The notes under the pieces are model-generated. The model searched no databases. It was given only the letters and a program-made list of their open reading frames with translations, and was not told the DNA's origin. From Fibrella arboris (lineage in GTDB: Bacteria > Bacteroidota > Bacteroidia > Cytophagales > Spirosomataceae), in the NCBI RefSeq assembly GCF_041321095.1, contig NZ_JBGGWE010000004.1, positions 124,001 through 188,000 on the forward strand: 64,000 nucleotides of DNA. The letters run 5' to 3'. Numbering within the stretch: position 1 is the stretch's first letter; the number at the start of each line of letters is the position of its first letter. The translations under genes were made by a program, and so were the position numbers. Below, in pieces: positions 1 through 8,194 of the stretch.

Positions 1-615
1 ATGAACTGGCGGTACGCTGCCAAAAAAATGAACGGCGAGGTAGTACCCGTCGAAAAACTGGATACTATTCTGGAGGCCATCCGCCTGTCTGCTTCATCAG
101 TGGGCATTCAGCCTTACAAGGTGGTGGTGATCGACAACCACGAACTAAAGGGCAAAATCCATGAACTGGCCTGTCCGCAACCACAAATCGTTGAAGGCTC
201 ACACTTGCTGATTTTTGCGTCCTGGTCAACGGTCGAGGCCACTCAGATCGACGAATACATCCAGTTGATTGCCAATACACGGGGAGTTTCGGCCGAGTCA
301 CTGGCTCCGTTCGCAGAGTCGATCAAAGGGGCGCTGTTGACTAGAACGCCTGAAGAACGTGCCAACTGGGCGGCACGCCAGGCCTATATCGCGTTGGGCT
401 CCGGGATTATTGCAGCCGCCACAGAGCATGTCGACGCTACCCCAATGGAAGGCTTTAACGCCAACGCGCTTGACGAAATTCTGGATCTTCCTGCTCAGGG
501 ATTGAAGAGTGTTGTCATTCTGGCACTTGGGTACCGGGATGCGGAGAAAGATTTTCTGTCGAAGGCCGTTAAAGTCCGTCGTCCCCGGAAAGACCTATTT
601 ATCGAGGCCGCTTAA
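1..615 (+). CDS. Nitroreductase family protein (5' end probably outside window)
   Basis: Resembles FMN-dependent NAD(P)H nitroreductases of the NfsB type. The opening NWRYAAKKMNG is the family's N-terminal helix, usually preceded by about 5-10 residues, so the Met at base 1 is probably internal and the true start lies upstream. Other supports are the phosphate-contacting SASSVGIQPYKV stretch (residues ~30-42), the central helix ERANWAARQAYIALG, and the C-terminal LALGYRDAEKD followed by the basic KVRRPRKD. The length of 204 residues is close to the usual ~210. A strong terminator follows within 40 bp, so this is the last gene of its transcript. The physiological substrate cannot be read from sequence. 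Confidence 0.88.
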   Translation: MNWRYAAKKMNGEVVPVEKLDTILEAIRLSASSVGIQPYKVVVIDNHELKGKIHELACPQPQIVEGSHLLIFASWSTVEATQIDEYIQLIANTRGVSAESLAPFAESIKGALLTRTPEERANWAARQAYIALGSGIIAAATEHVDATPMEGFNANALDEILDLPAQGLKSVVILALGYRDAEKDFLSKAVKVRRPRKDLFIEAA

Positions 616-652
616 CTACCCATTCCTTACAGACTATCCTTCCATTCAGCAA

Positions 653-693
653 ACAGCCCGCTGGTGATTTCCCAGCGGGCTGTTCTATTTTTT
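653..693. terminator. Intrinsic terminator between convergent genes
   Basis: A perfect 12-bp stem (653-664 with 672-683) with a 7-nt loop is followed by a T-rich run (684-693) on the plus strand. It closes the nitroreductase transcript and sits 20 bp before the end of the convergent esterase gene. Confidence 0.85.
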
Positions 694-712
694 CGGCTTT
701 GCCTGAGCTGAA

Positions 713-1567
713 TCATTGTTTTGCGGTTTGCTTATCGAAGTAGTTGCGCATGAACATCATTTGATAGGGTAATGCGTTGTTCCAGTACGCCCAGTTATGT
801 GCACCTGGCCGGGCAATATAATCATGGGCAATGTTGCGCTCCAGGAGTTTTTCGTGCAGGTTGTTGTTCACCCGAAAAAAGAAGTCTTCGGAACCACAAT
901 CGATGATGAGCGAGAGCGCTCCCGGCGTTAGCAGATGCAGCAGATTAATGACCGTGTTCTGCTCCCATCGTTCGGGATTCTGGCTGTAAGGCCCCAGGCG
1001 TTTGGCAATGTCCCAGTTGTTTGGGAAAGGCCGAAAATCAACGCCGCCGCTCATACTGCCTGCTGCGCCGAAAACAGTCTGGTGCCTGAACGCCAGATAC
1101 AACGCCCCGTGGCCACCCATGCTCAAGCCGGTGATGGCGCGTCCGGTTCGGCTTTTTATGGTCTTGTAACGGCTATCGACCCAGTTGACCAGTTCATCGG
1201 CTACGTAGGTTTCGTACCGAAAAGAAGGGTCTGCCGGGCTGTCGAAATACCAGCTGCCCACGTTGCCATCCGGACAAACAATGATCATCTGGTAGGTGTC
1301 TGCGGCTTTACCGATAACTGCTGCTGCCTTCCTGGCCCAGTCGGCGTAGTTCCCCCCATAGCCATGTAACAGGTAGAGTACGGGTAGCTCCCGGCCATCG
1401 GCGTAGGAATCGGGCCTGATAATCACCGCCTTGATCGTCTTCTTCATCGACGGACTGACGGTCTCCACCGTATCGATTTTGGCGGCTTGTCCGGCAAGAC
1501 TGCGTGTGAGCAGCAAGCAGGCGAAGAATAGCGTGCGAAGAATACCTGTTGCTGTGGATCGGGTCAT
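713..1567 (-). CDS. Exported alpha/beta-hydrolase esterase (esterase D / feruloyl-esterase-like)
   Basis: An exported esterase of the esterase D/feruloyl esterase group. The N-terminus is a signal peptide (basic MTRSTATG, hydrophobic core, cut near GQA). The nucleophile elbow GLSMGG places the catalytic Ser at residue 149. LLHGYGG forms the oxyanion region, and the later acid (DCGSEDFF) and His (PGAHNW) complete a normal triad. The 284-residue length fits the family. It is the last gene of a minus-strand run starting near 8003 and lies 95 bp after the FG-GAP gene. Removal of acyl groups from plant or microbial glycans is inferred from the neighbours, not from the sequence itself. Confidence 0.85.
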   Translation of the reverse strand: MTRSTATGILRTLFFACLLLTRSLAGQAAKIDTVETVSPSMKKTIKAVIIRPDSYADGRELPVLYLLHGYGGNYADWARKAAAVIGKAADTYQMIIVCPDGNVGSWYFDSPADPSFRYETYVADELVNWVDSRYKTIKSRTGRAITGLSMGGHGALYLAFRHQTVFGAAGSMSGGVDFRPFPNNWDIAKRLGPYSQNPERWEQNTVINLLHLLTPGALSLIIDCGSEDFFFRVNNNLHEKLLERNIAHDYIARPGAHNWAYWNNALPYQMMFMRNYFDKQTAKQ

Positions 1568-1662
1568 TGAAGAGATCGGTCAGTGCGTATGTGTTTGTGG
1601 AACCGGGTTGCCTTTTCCGGTTCGGGCCGGGTACGTTGCTTAAACCGTTTTCAGCACGCTGA

Positions 1663-2937
1663 TTACTGCTTGATCCTGTTTTCAAACAAAAAAACACCGT
1701 TCTTATTCGCCACAACGATATCCGTTTTTCGGTCACCGTTCATATCCTGAGCTACGATATTCAGGCCCGCGCCCGAATCATTGTCAATAATGTGTTCGGT
1801 ATAAAAAGGAGCCGTGCCGGGGGTAAACGTAAACCACATGAGAATACCCGGATCGCTATCACCAGCGTCGCGCCCATGATGAGCCAGGAAGCGCTTCCCC
1901 GTAATGTACTCGTTGCGACCGTCGCCGTTTAGATCGGCCATGATCGACGAATGGGTTTGGGCCGTGGTGTTGCTCATCAGGTGGGTTTTAAAATTGATTG
2001 CTCCCTGCTTGTCAACGATCTGTTCGTGCCACCAGACACCCAGCGCATGGGCCGACGCACTAACCACATCGTTTTTCCCATCGCCGTTCACGTCAAGCAC
2101 CTGCATCTGCGAACAGGGTTCGCCCAGGTTGGCCGGATGAAACACCCAGTTCCCCGATTTTTTATCGGCCGTGCCCGCAAACCACCCGTCTCTGATCACC
2201 ACATCCTTTATTCCGTCGCGGTTGATGTCGCCGTAGCCAATACCGTGCGAAAAGATTTCTGTACCAGGTACGTTCTCTTTACTCAGCGGAAAGCGTTGCC
2301 AGGCTGTCTCGCCAGGTTTTACGGGCGCTTTCAGCCAGACGATCTGCTTTTTTGCTTTGTCGCCGCACAGAATATCGAGACGGCCATCACCATCAATATC
2401 AATAAATCCGGGCGACTCATTGGCAATGCCTACCGAATCGGCAATGATGTGCTTTGCCCAGGTTCCCGGCTTATTTCTTGGATTTTCGAACCAGAACGCC
2501 GGTTTACCGGGAAAATCGATGATCACTACATCGTCCCAACCGTCCAGATTTACGTCCATCCCCAAATTCAGGAATGATTCACTGTATTCTTTTCGCGGGT
2601 CGAATGGGCGGGACGGGGCCATTTCGTGGCGCGTCCAGTCGGGGGCTTCAAACCAATAATAGCCCGCCACAATATCTTTTCTGCCGTCTTTGTTCAAATC
2701 AGCAACGGCCACGCCTTCCGACACGAAGTCACGGGTAAGGGTCGTTTTCTTAAAGTCGCCGGAAAGAACAACCTCTTTCGTCGGGGCCGAGGTGCTTCCG
2801 GTGCTGGTTGCCTGCTGCTGGCGCACGTCGAATAGGGTCTTAGCCTGCCCCGAGGCGCTTGTCAGCCAGCAGCAAAGCAACGTGCAACGTAGCAGTTCCC
2901 GTATGGGCCGTTCACCAGGGATGATTCTCTTGCTCAT
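1663..2937 (-). CDS. Exported FG-GAP/VCBS repeat protein
   Basis: A secreted beta-propeller-type protein. After a signal peptide (about 30 residues, ending near SASGQA) there are seven calcium-loop repeats of the form D-x-[ND]-x-D-G-x-x-D-[IVL], for example DLNKDGRKDIV, DIDGDGRLDIL, DINRDGIKDVV and DVNGDGKNDVV; the sixth (DLNGDGRNEYI) and seventh (DMNGDRKTDIV) are slightly degenerate. No catalytic motif is visible, so a binding or scaffold role is likely. It starts 11 bp after the stop of the upstream dehydrogenase-like gene, so the two are almost certainly co-transcribed. FG-GAP proteins of this length are common in Cytophagales sugar-use clusters. Confidence 0.85.
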   Translation of the reverse strand: MSKRIIPGERPIRELLRCTLLCCWLTSASGQAKTLFDVRQQQATSTGSTSAPTKEVVLSGDFKKTTLTRDFVSEGVAVADLNKDGRKDIVAGYYWFEAPDWTRHEMAPSRPFDPRKEYSESFLNLGMDVNLDGWDDVVIIDFPGKPAFWFENPRNKPGTWAKHIIADSVGIANESPGFIDIDGDGRLDILCGDKAKKQIVWLKAPVKPGETAWQRFPLSKENVPGTEIFSHGIGYGDINRDGIKDVVIRDGWFAGTADKKSGNWVFHPANLGEPCSQMQVLDVNGDGKNDVVSASAHALGVWWHEQIVDKQGAINFKTHLMSNTTAQTHSSIMADLNGDGRNEYITGKRFLAHHGRDAGDSDPGILMWFTFTPGTAPFYTEHIIDNDSGAGLNIVAQDMNGDRKTDIVVANKNGVFLFENRIKQ

Positions 2938-2948
2938 ATCGACCAGAT

Positions 2949-5819
2949 CTAGTCCGACAGTACCTTAGCCAGCAGGGCCTGAAGTCCGTGGGTTTCGGGC
3001 GTATGTTCCTGTTTGCCCACCCGCTCGTTCAGCTCTTTCAACAGTTTCTTTGCCTCGTCGGTACCGATGGCGGCGATGCGCTGAATGGTGTAGGGCAATT
3101 GCTTGGGCATCGTTGATTTTTGCGCCATCGCCAAGGCCCGTTTCATATCGATAGTTGCCAGGGGCTCCGAGGCGTACCAGACCAGTAGTGGCAGGTTATG
3201 GTCGGTTTTATCCTGTGGTTTCTGGGTCAATGCGTCCAACACATCCCACCGCTGGGCGGGGTCTACCCGAAGCATGGCCGATGTTAGGTACAGCCGAACC
3301 AACGCCGACGTATCCTGCTGGGCCAGCGCGGTAAACCGTTTCATCGTTTCGGCCGAAACGGCTTTATTCTCGGCCAGGAGTTGAATAACCCAGCTTCTGA
3401 CGTAGTCACTTTCGCTGGTCAGCAGATCGGCCAGTTCCTTTTCGGTCAACCCTTTCGTTACGTGTAATGCCCATAAAGCCCGGAGTTTCCGCGTGGGGTC
3501 GGGGTTGTTGGCCAAGATGTCCTTGAGTGCTTTGTGCACCTTTTTATTTGGGCCACGTTCCTGCAAAATGGTTCGGGCCTGGCGTACATACCATTCATTG
3601 GCGTGTAGCTGGTAGTTGACCAGTTCTTTATCAGAGGCCTTCGTTAAGTCAACGCTTACCCATTTGTCGTTGTCGTGCGTGATCTTAAAAATACGCCCCA
3701 TTGTTTTGTCGTGCACATCCGGGTTGGGGCTGTGGCACTGGTTCTTATCGTACCAATCAATGGCATAGACCGAGCCGCTGGGATCGTATTTCATAGTCAG
3801 CCATTGCGACCAGGAGTCATTCATGGCTAGAAAATCGGGCCGGTGATGAACCACGTACCCAGAACCTGACCGGGCCGGGTGATCGCGGTTTAGCCGGGCT
3901 CCGTTGATGTTGTTCATGAAAATCTCATTGCGGTATTCCTTCGGCCAACTGTTGCCGCCCAGGTAGATCATGGCGCCGGCATGGGCATGCCCCCCGCCGG
4001 CCGAGGCCGATCGGAAGTTACCCGCATGAGGCCCTCGTTCGCCTACCCAGTGTACATGATCGGCGTGGGTCCTGATATCATCATAGGTGTAGGGGTTAAA
4101 GTGCTTACCCGCCTGCCGGAAATACCGCCCTCCCTGGATCATGTTGTACATATGCGGAATAACGCAGGCCGTCACGAAGGCATGTCCGTAGTCGTTGAAA
4201 TCGAGCCCCCAGGGGTTGCTGGTTCCTTCGGCGAAGAGTTCAAACTGCCTGGTTGTAGGGTGAAATCGCCAAACACCTGCATTCAGTTTAGTCCGCTCCG
4301 AATCGGGGGCTCCCGGCTTGCCAACGTTTGAGTGGGTAAACACGCCGTGGGTACCATAGAGCCAGCCGTCTGGTCCCCACCGGAAGCTGTTCAGCACCTC
4401 GTGGGTGTCGTCTGTCCCCCAGCCGTCGAGTAGCTTCTGGGGCGGTCCGGTTGGTTTGTCGGTGGTAAAATCGGCCGGTATAAACAGCAGATAGGGGGCA
4501 GCGCCCAGCCAGACGCCCCCCATTCCCACTTCAATGCCACTGACCAGATTCAGTCCTTCGGCAAAGACCTTCTTTTTGTCTAGTGTGCCATCGCCATTGG
4601 TATCTTCAAAAATCAGGATCCGGTCGCGCCCTTTCCCTTCCGGGGCAGGTACCGGGTACGTGTGTGATTCGACCACCCACAGTCGGCCACGGGGGTCGAG
4701 TGTAAAGCAGATGGGTTTGATGATGTCGGGCTCAGCAGCGGCCAGCGTAATCTTAAAGCCAGCAGGAAGCGTCATGGCCTGCGCCGCTTTCGTACCCGAA
4801 AGGCCGGCGTTGAGCACCGGGTCTAACGGCGGCAGAACGATTATATCTTTCTGTTTCAGTTCATTATCAAACACCGGCCGGGTCGGGTAGAACAGAAAAT
4901 CATCGAAATTGATGTGTGCCCATTTGTCGTTGGCGATGTAGGGAATCTGCGAAATACCTGTTTCGTTGTCGACCAGCCGAATGAATATCTCCTGGTTCAG
5001 ATAGGGTTGCAGTTCGACCACCACGGGCTGAAGCGTGGCCCGCCCCTGCCCTGTACTCTGAAAAATAACCTTGTTCGTACGCGCCTGCACCAGTTCTACG
5101 CGGGTATCCTGCAGGGCACCTCCCGACACCCAGAAGGCGGCAAACGGCTGGGTAACAGGAAACGGTACGGAGGTTAGGGTACCCGTTAATTGGTAATTAG
5201 TGGTGCCACCACTGCTTAGAAAATGCGTCCCGGCAAAGCCAATGTGCATGTCTTTTTCATGAACCGGCGACGGGTCCTGATCGATGATGGGGTTGGTAAA
5301 CGCCCCCCCGGTAGCGGTCCAGTCGGCCAACGTACCTGACTCCACATTCAGATTTAGGGGTTTCCCATTGGTCACAGGTACGTCCCCGGCTACTGGTGCG
5401 GTGGTCAGCGCGCCCTCAACGACTTCAAACGTACCTATCATACCCGCCGCCCGGTGCCCCGGCACGGTACAGTAGTAGGTATCGCTTTTGTCGGCAGTGA
5501 ACGTCAGGCTGGTGCTTGCTCCTTTCTCCTGAACCGTTTTGCTTTTGATACCCATCTTTTCCAGGGCGATATCATGCGTCATCAGCTCGGTATCGGTGAT
5601 GGTGATCCGCACCCGATCCCCTTTATTAGCCTTCAGGGTAGGGTTACGGGCGCCGTCCTGGGCAAAATAGCCCAGCATAGAGGCCTCCAGCTTATAGTCC
5701 CGGTCAACCGTTTCGAGCGCCTGCACCGGTTTAGCTTTGACAACCTGTGCCAACAGGTGCTCACCCGGTAGCACGGCAGCCAGAGTGATGAATAGGTAGA
5801 CTACTCGACGTGTACGCAT
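2949..5819 (-). CDS. Cupredoxin / membrane-bound-dehydrogenase-type propeller / HEAT repeat protein
   Basis: An exported multidomain protein. The signal peptide is cut near residue 25. Residues ~40-135 form a cupredoxin domain with a complete type 1 copper set: His82, Cys117, His122 and Met127 (motifs THDI and YYCTVPGHRAAGM). Residues ~155-315 look like a jelly-roll, galactose-binding-like module. Residues ~350-715 match the putative membrane-bound dehydrogenase propeller family that begins GFKITLAAAEPDI and contains the EDTNGDGTLDKK loop. The last ~230 residues are HEAT-like helices. No CxxCH haem motif is present, although many relatives carry one at the C-terminus. Electron transfer from a sugar-type substrate through copper is inferred. 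It is the third gene of the run 8003-713. Confidence 0.8.
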   Translation of the reverse strand: MRTRRVVYLFITLAAVLPGEHLLAQVVKAKPVQALETVDRDYKLEASMLGYFAQDGARNPTLKANKGDRVRITITDTELMTHDIALEKMGIKSKTVQEKGASTSLTFTADKSDTYYCTVPGHRAAGMIGTFEVVEGALTTAPVAGDVPVTNGKPLNLNVESGTLADWTATGGAFTNPIIDQDPSPVHEKDMHIGFAGTHFLSSGGTTNYQLTGTLTSVPFPVTQPFAAFWVSGGALQDTRVELVQARTNKVIFQSTGQGRATLQPVVVELQPYLNQEIFIRLVDNETGISQIPYIANDKWAHINFDDFLFYPTRPVFDNELKQKDIIVLPPLDPVLNAGLSGTKAAQAMTLPAGFKITLAAAEPDIIKPICFTLDPRGRLWVVESHTYPVPAPEGKGRDRILIFEDTNGDGTLDKKKVFAEGLNLVSGIEVGMGGVWLGAAPYLLFIPADFTTDKPTGPPQKLLDGWGTDDTHEVLNSFRWGPDGWLYGTHGVFTHSNVGKPGAPDSERTKLNAGVWRFHPTTRQFELFAEGTSNPWGLDFNDYGHAFVTACVIPHMYNMIQGGRYFRQAGKHFNPYTYDDIRTHADHVHWVGERGPHAGNFRSASAGGGHAHAGAMIYLGGNSWPKEYRNEIFMNNINGARLNRDHPARSGSGYVVHHRPDFLAMNDSWSQWLTMKYDPSGSVYAIDWYDKNQCHSPNPDVHDKTMGRIFKITHDNDKWVSVDLTKASDKELVNYQLHANEWYVRQARTILQERGPNKKVHKALKDILANNPDPTRKLRALWALHVTKGLTEKELADLLTSESDYVRSWVIQLLAENKAVSAETMKRFTALAQQDTSALVRLYLTSAMLRVDPAQRWDVLDALTQKPQDKTDHNLPLLVWYASEPLATIDMKRALAMAQKSTMPKQLPYTIQRIAAIGTDEAKKLLKELNERVGKQEHTPETHGLQALLAKVLSD

Positions 5820-5858
5820 ATGATTCGTCTTTAGTAGATGGGAGGGAAACTAGGTACG

Positions 5859-6536
5859 TTAGCGTTCGGAAATAACCAGGTCTCTAAATTCGACCCGAGC
5901 TGCTCCACCGCTGTGTATTTGCACGGCAATAACGCCTTTCTGCGGAATGGTGCTGTCCTGCTCTCTGTAGTCGCAGGTTTTCACGCCGTTTATATACAGT
6001 TCATGGCGATTGCCTGTACAGCGGATAATGTAGCTGTTCCAGCCATCCGGTTTCAACAAATGCGTCAGCGTTCTTACATCACCGCCGACCAACTTGCCTC
6101 GCCGGTGTTCGTCGTACAGATCGCCCCAGTATCCCTCTCCAATATCGGCCTGATACCCTACTATCTTCCCGCCTTCCAGCACAGACCGGTATTGAATACC
6201 ACTGTTGATCATTCCCGTCGATGGGTCGCCATGTAGCCGGAACAGGCACCGAAATTCAAAGTCGCCGTAGGCCTTCAGCGTATGCAGGTACGTGTTCTCC
6301 GGTATCTTATGCAGTCCATCGCCACTCGTGATCATGCTGTCGGCAACAGACCATAGCTTCATATGAGTCGGATCGACCGTCTTCCAGCCCGTCAGGGTTT
6401 TTCCATCAAATAAGGCCACTGCTTTTACCGTCGACTGGGCCACGGCTATGCCTGACAGGGCGGCGCCGCCCACCAGCGCCGATACCGCCATCAGGTATTT
6501 GAGCAACACGGTTCGCTTTCTCCAGGTTACGTCCAT
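5859..6536 (-). CDS. DUF1080 protein, 3-keto-glycoside hydrolase type
   Basis: A single-domain DUF1080 protein. An N-terminal signal/anchor (hydrophobic residues ~10-34, AVAQ) is followed by the family hallmark LFDGKTLTGWK at residues 42-52, then LHGDPSTGMINSGIQYR, the EGYWGDLYDEHRRGKL segment, WNSYIIRCTGNRHELYINGVK, and the closing GVIAVQIHSGG. Characterised DUF1080 members hydrolyse 3-keto-glucosides or 3-keto-disaccharides made by glycoside 3-dehydrogenases. Here it sits directly upstream of the cupredoxin dehydrogenase-like gene (39-bp gap), and a possible 3-dehydrogenase pair is encoded at 22627-24986. The exact substrate is unknown. Confidence 0.87.
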   Translation of the reverse strand: MDVTWRKRTVLLKYLMAVSALVGGAALSGIAVAQSTVKAVALFDGKTLTGWKTVDPTHMKLWSVADSMITSGDGLHKIPENTYLHTLKAYGDFEFRCLFRLHGDPSTGMINSGIQYRSVLEGGKIVGYQADIGEGYWGDLYDEHRRGKLVGGDVRTLTHLLKPDGWNSYIIRCTGNRHELYINGVKTCDYREQDSTIPQKGVIAVQIHSGGAARVEFRDLVISER

Positions 6537-6614
6537 TCGATTAGTAGGCTGGCGGTCGAAACAATCAGCGATAAAAGCAGGGGTAGCCAGCTTCGTTACT
6601 GGTTGGGCAGGCGG

Positions 6615-8003
6615 TCATAACGCAGCGAACTGTTTGGCCGCATCATCGAGCACAAGTACCCAGTCCTGACCATAGCCCTGGGTAGGCGGTGTAAACGGCA
6701 TTGGTTTCTGATTGGTGAACGTACCTGCCGCCTGCGTTTTACCCGATCGCGGATCGTACCAGGTGGCGGTCAGGCGCGAACCCGAAATCTTGCCCGGATT
6801 CACGGTAAATCCCTTTCCGGCTGCCGAATACACAAAGGCATAATCCCTTCCGCGCGTTGCCTGAATCCGCTCTGCCGGGCTCAGGTTGTTTTCCACGATC
6901 AATGTCTGGTCTGGCACACGATCAAGTACTGGACGGGCGGTCAGCAACCGGCGTATGTGCTTCATCTGGTTAGCGCCGGGCAGGTCGAGGGCTTCCTGCC
7001 AGTATAGGTGCGGCCCGTTTACCGCCGGTCGACTGGCGCTGTACATCTGCCAGATGTCATGGCAACCATACGTATGCCCGTGTGCCCCCGCAAACAGGTC
7101 CAGATACGCGTACAGGCGCACATCATACGCACTGGACGTACCCAGCTCTTTGGCATTGAAGCATACCGGATGGTCTTCGTAAATCGGTTCAGCATCCATC
7201 GTTGGTTTAGTAGGCTGCCGATTATACGATACCGTGATATAGTCATACACAGGTACGTTCCGGCAGTGGCCATTCTGGTGCATATTGACATCAAACCAGA
7301 GGTCATCCTGAAACCACTTTGAGGCGCCGCCGTTCATGCCGTTCGGTTGCGGATGGAAGGTCATCAACGCTTTGTCGGCACCGCCAACCCCTTCCTGAAT
7401 GCCCACAGCCATAGCCCGCCAGACGGCCAGGTCGGTTGATCCGTCGCGGGGGTTCCGGTCGCCGCCCAATACCCAGACAATATTTTCCCGGTTTTTGTAG
7501 CGATTGCCCACGTATTGCCCGTAGCTGCGCGCATTGTCTGGAGTAAAAATTTCAGGGCCATTGCCCCAGGTGCTTTTAAAGACCTTGTCGCCCCAGGTGG
7601 GCAAAAAAGCAATGACGATCCCGTACTGAGCCGCTTTATCGATAATGTAGTCCACGTGCGCGAAGTAGGCCTCATTGGGTTTCGTCGGGTCATTATTAAC
7701 CAACGGAACCTCTCCATACGGATTCTTTTCGTTCAGGCCGTCGAACTCAGCCAGCGCTACCGCCTGCACTACCGTAAAGCCCTGTTCGGCGCGGCGTTTC
7801 AGGTAGCCATCCGCTTCCTCCCGGTTCAGGCGGTGAAATAACTCCCAGGCGGTATCACCCAACCAGAAAAACGGAACTCCATTCTGATGAACCAGAAAGC
7901 GTTTATTGGCCGATACCTGTAGTCGCCCGCCCGCAAACGGTTGTTGTGCCAGCGTCAGCGTGGCGATACAGCTGAAAAGTAGTACAAAAAGGGCCTGCTT
8001 CAT
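6615..8003 (-). CDS. GH140-like glycosidase (apiosidase-like DUF4038) with collagen-binding-like C-terminus
   Basis: An exported glycosidase-like TIM barrel. The start is placed at the ATG at 8003 (MKQALFVLLFSC), which gives a clean signal peptide; the longer reading from 8060 adds 19 residues that spoil it. After cleavage at TLAQ, the motifs NGVPFFWLGDTAWELFHRLNREEADGYLKRR, the PYGEVPLVNN and WGDKV segments, and DAEPIYEDHP match apiosidase-like DUF4038 proteins. The C-terminal ~90 residues (RDYAFVYSAAGKGFTVNPGKISG, TWYDPRSGKTQ) match the putative collagen-binding domain usually found behind this barrel. It is the first gene of the minus-strand run, so it may head the operon. Cleavage of apiose-containing pectin is known for one branch only. 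Confidence 0.83.
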   Translation of the reverse strand: MKQALFVLLFSCIATLTLAQQPFAGGRLQVSANKRFLVHQNGVPFFWLGDTAWELFHRLNREEADGYLKRRAEQGFTVVQAVALAEFDGLNEKNPYGEVPLVNNDPTKPNEAYFAHVDYIIDKAAQYGIVIAFLPTWGDKVFKSTWGNGPEIFTPDNARSYGQYVGNRYKNRENIVWVLGGDRNPRDGSTDLAVWRAMAVGIQEGVGGADKALMTFHPQPNGMNGGASKWFQDDLWFDVNMHQNGHCRNVPVYDYITVSYNRQPTKPTMDAEPIYEDHPVCFNAKELGTSSAYDVRLYAYLDLFAGAHGHTYGCHDIWQMYSASRPAVNGPHLYWQEALDLPGANQMKHIRRLLTARPVLDRVPDQTLIVENNLSPAERIQATRGRDYAFVYSAAGKGFTVNPGKISGSRLTATWYDPRSGKTQAAGTFTNQKPMPFTPPTQGYGQDWVLVLDDAAKQFAAL

Positions 8004-8194
8004 GGTGAAGTCAAGAGAGTAAAGACCGAGATGAATAGTCTTCGGAAAAGCGGTGGACAAGCCGTTCCCTACTCAATCAAACCCACCCAAACTAGGCTGT
8101 CCTTCACTGGTTACGCCTGCATTTCGGGTAGTCACAAGGCTGTGGTGGCTTATGTAAAGAAACGGTCTGCGTCACCCTCTCCACCGCCTAAACC

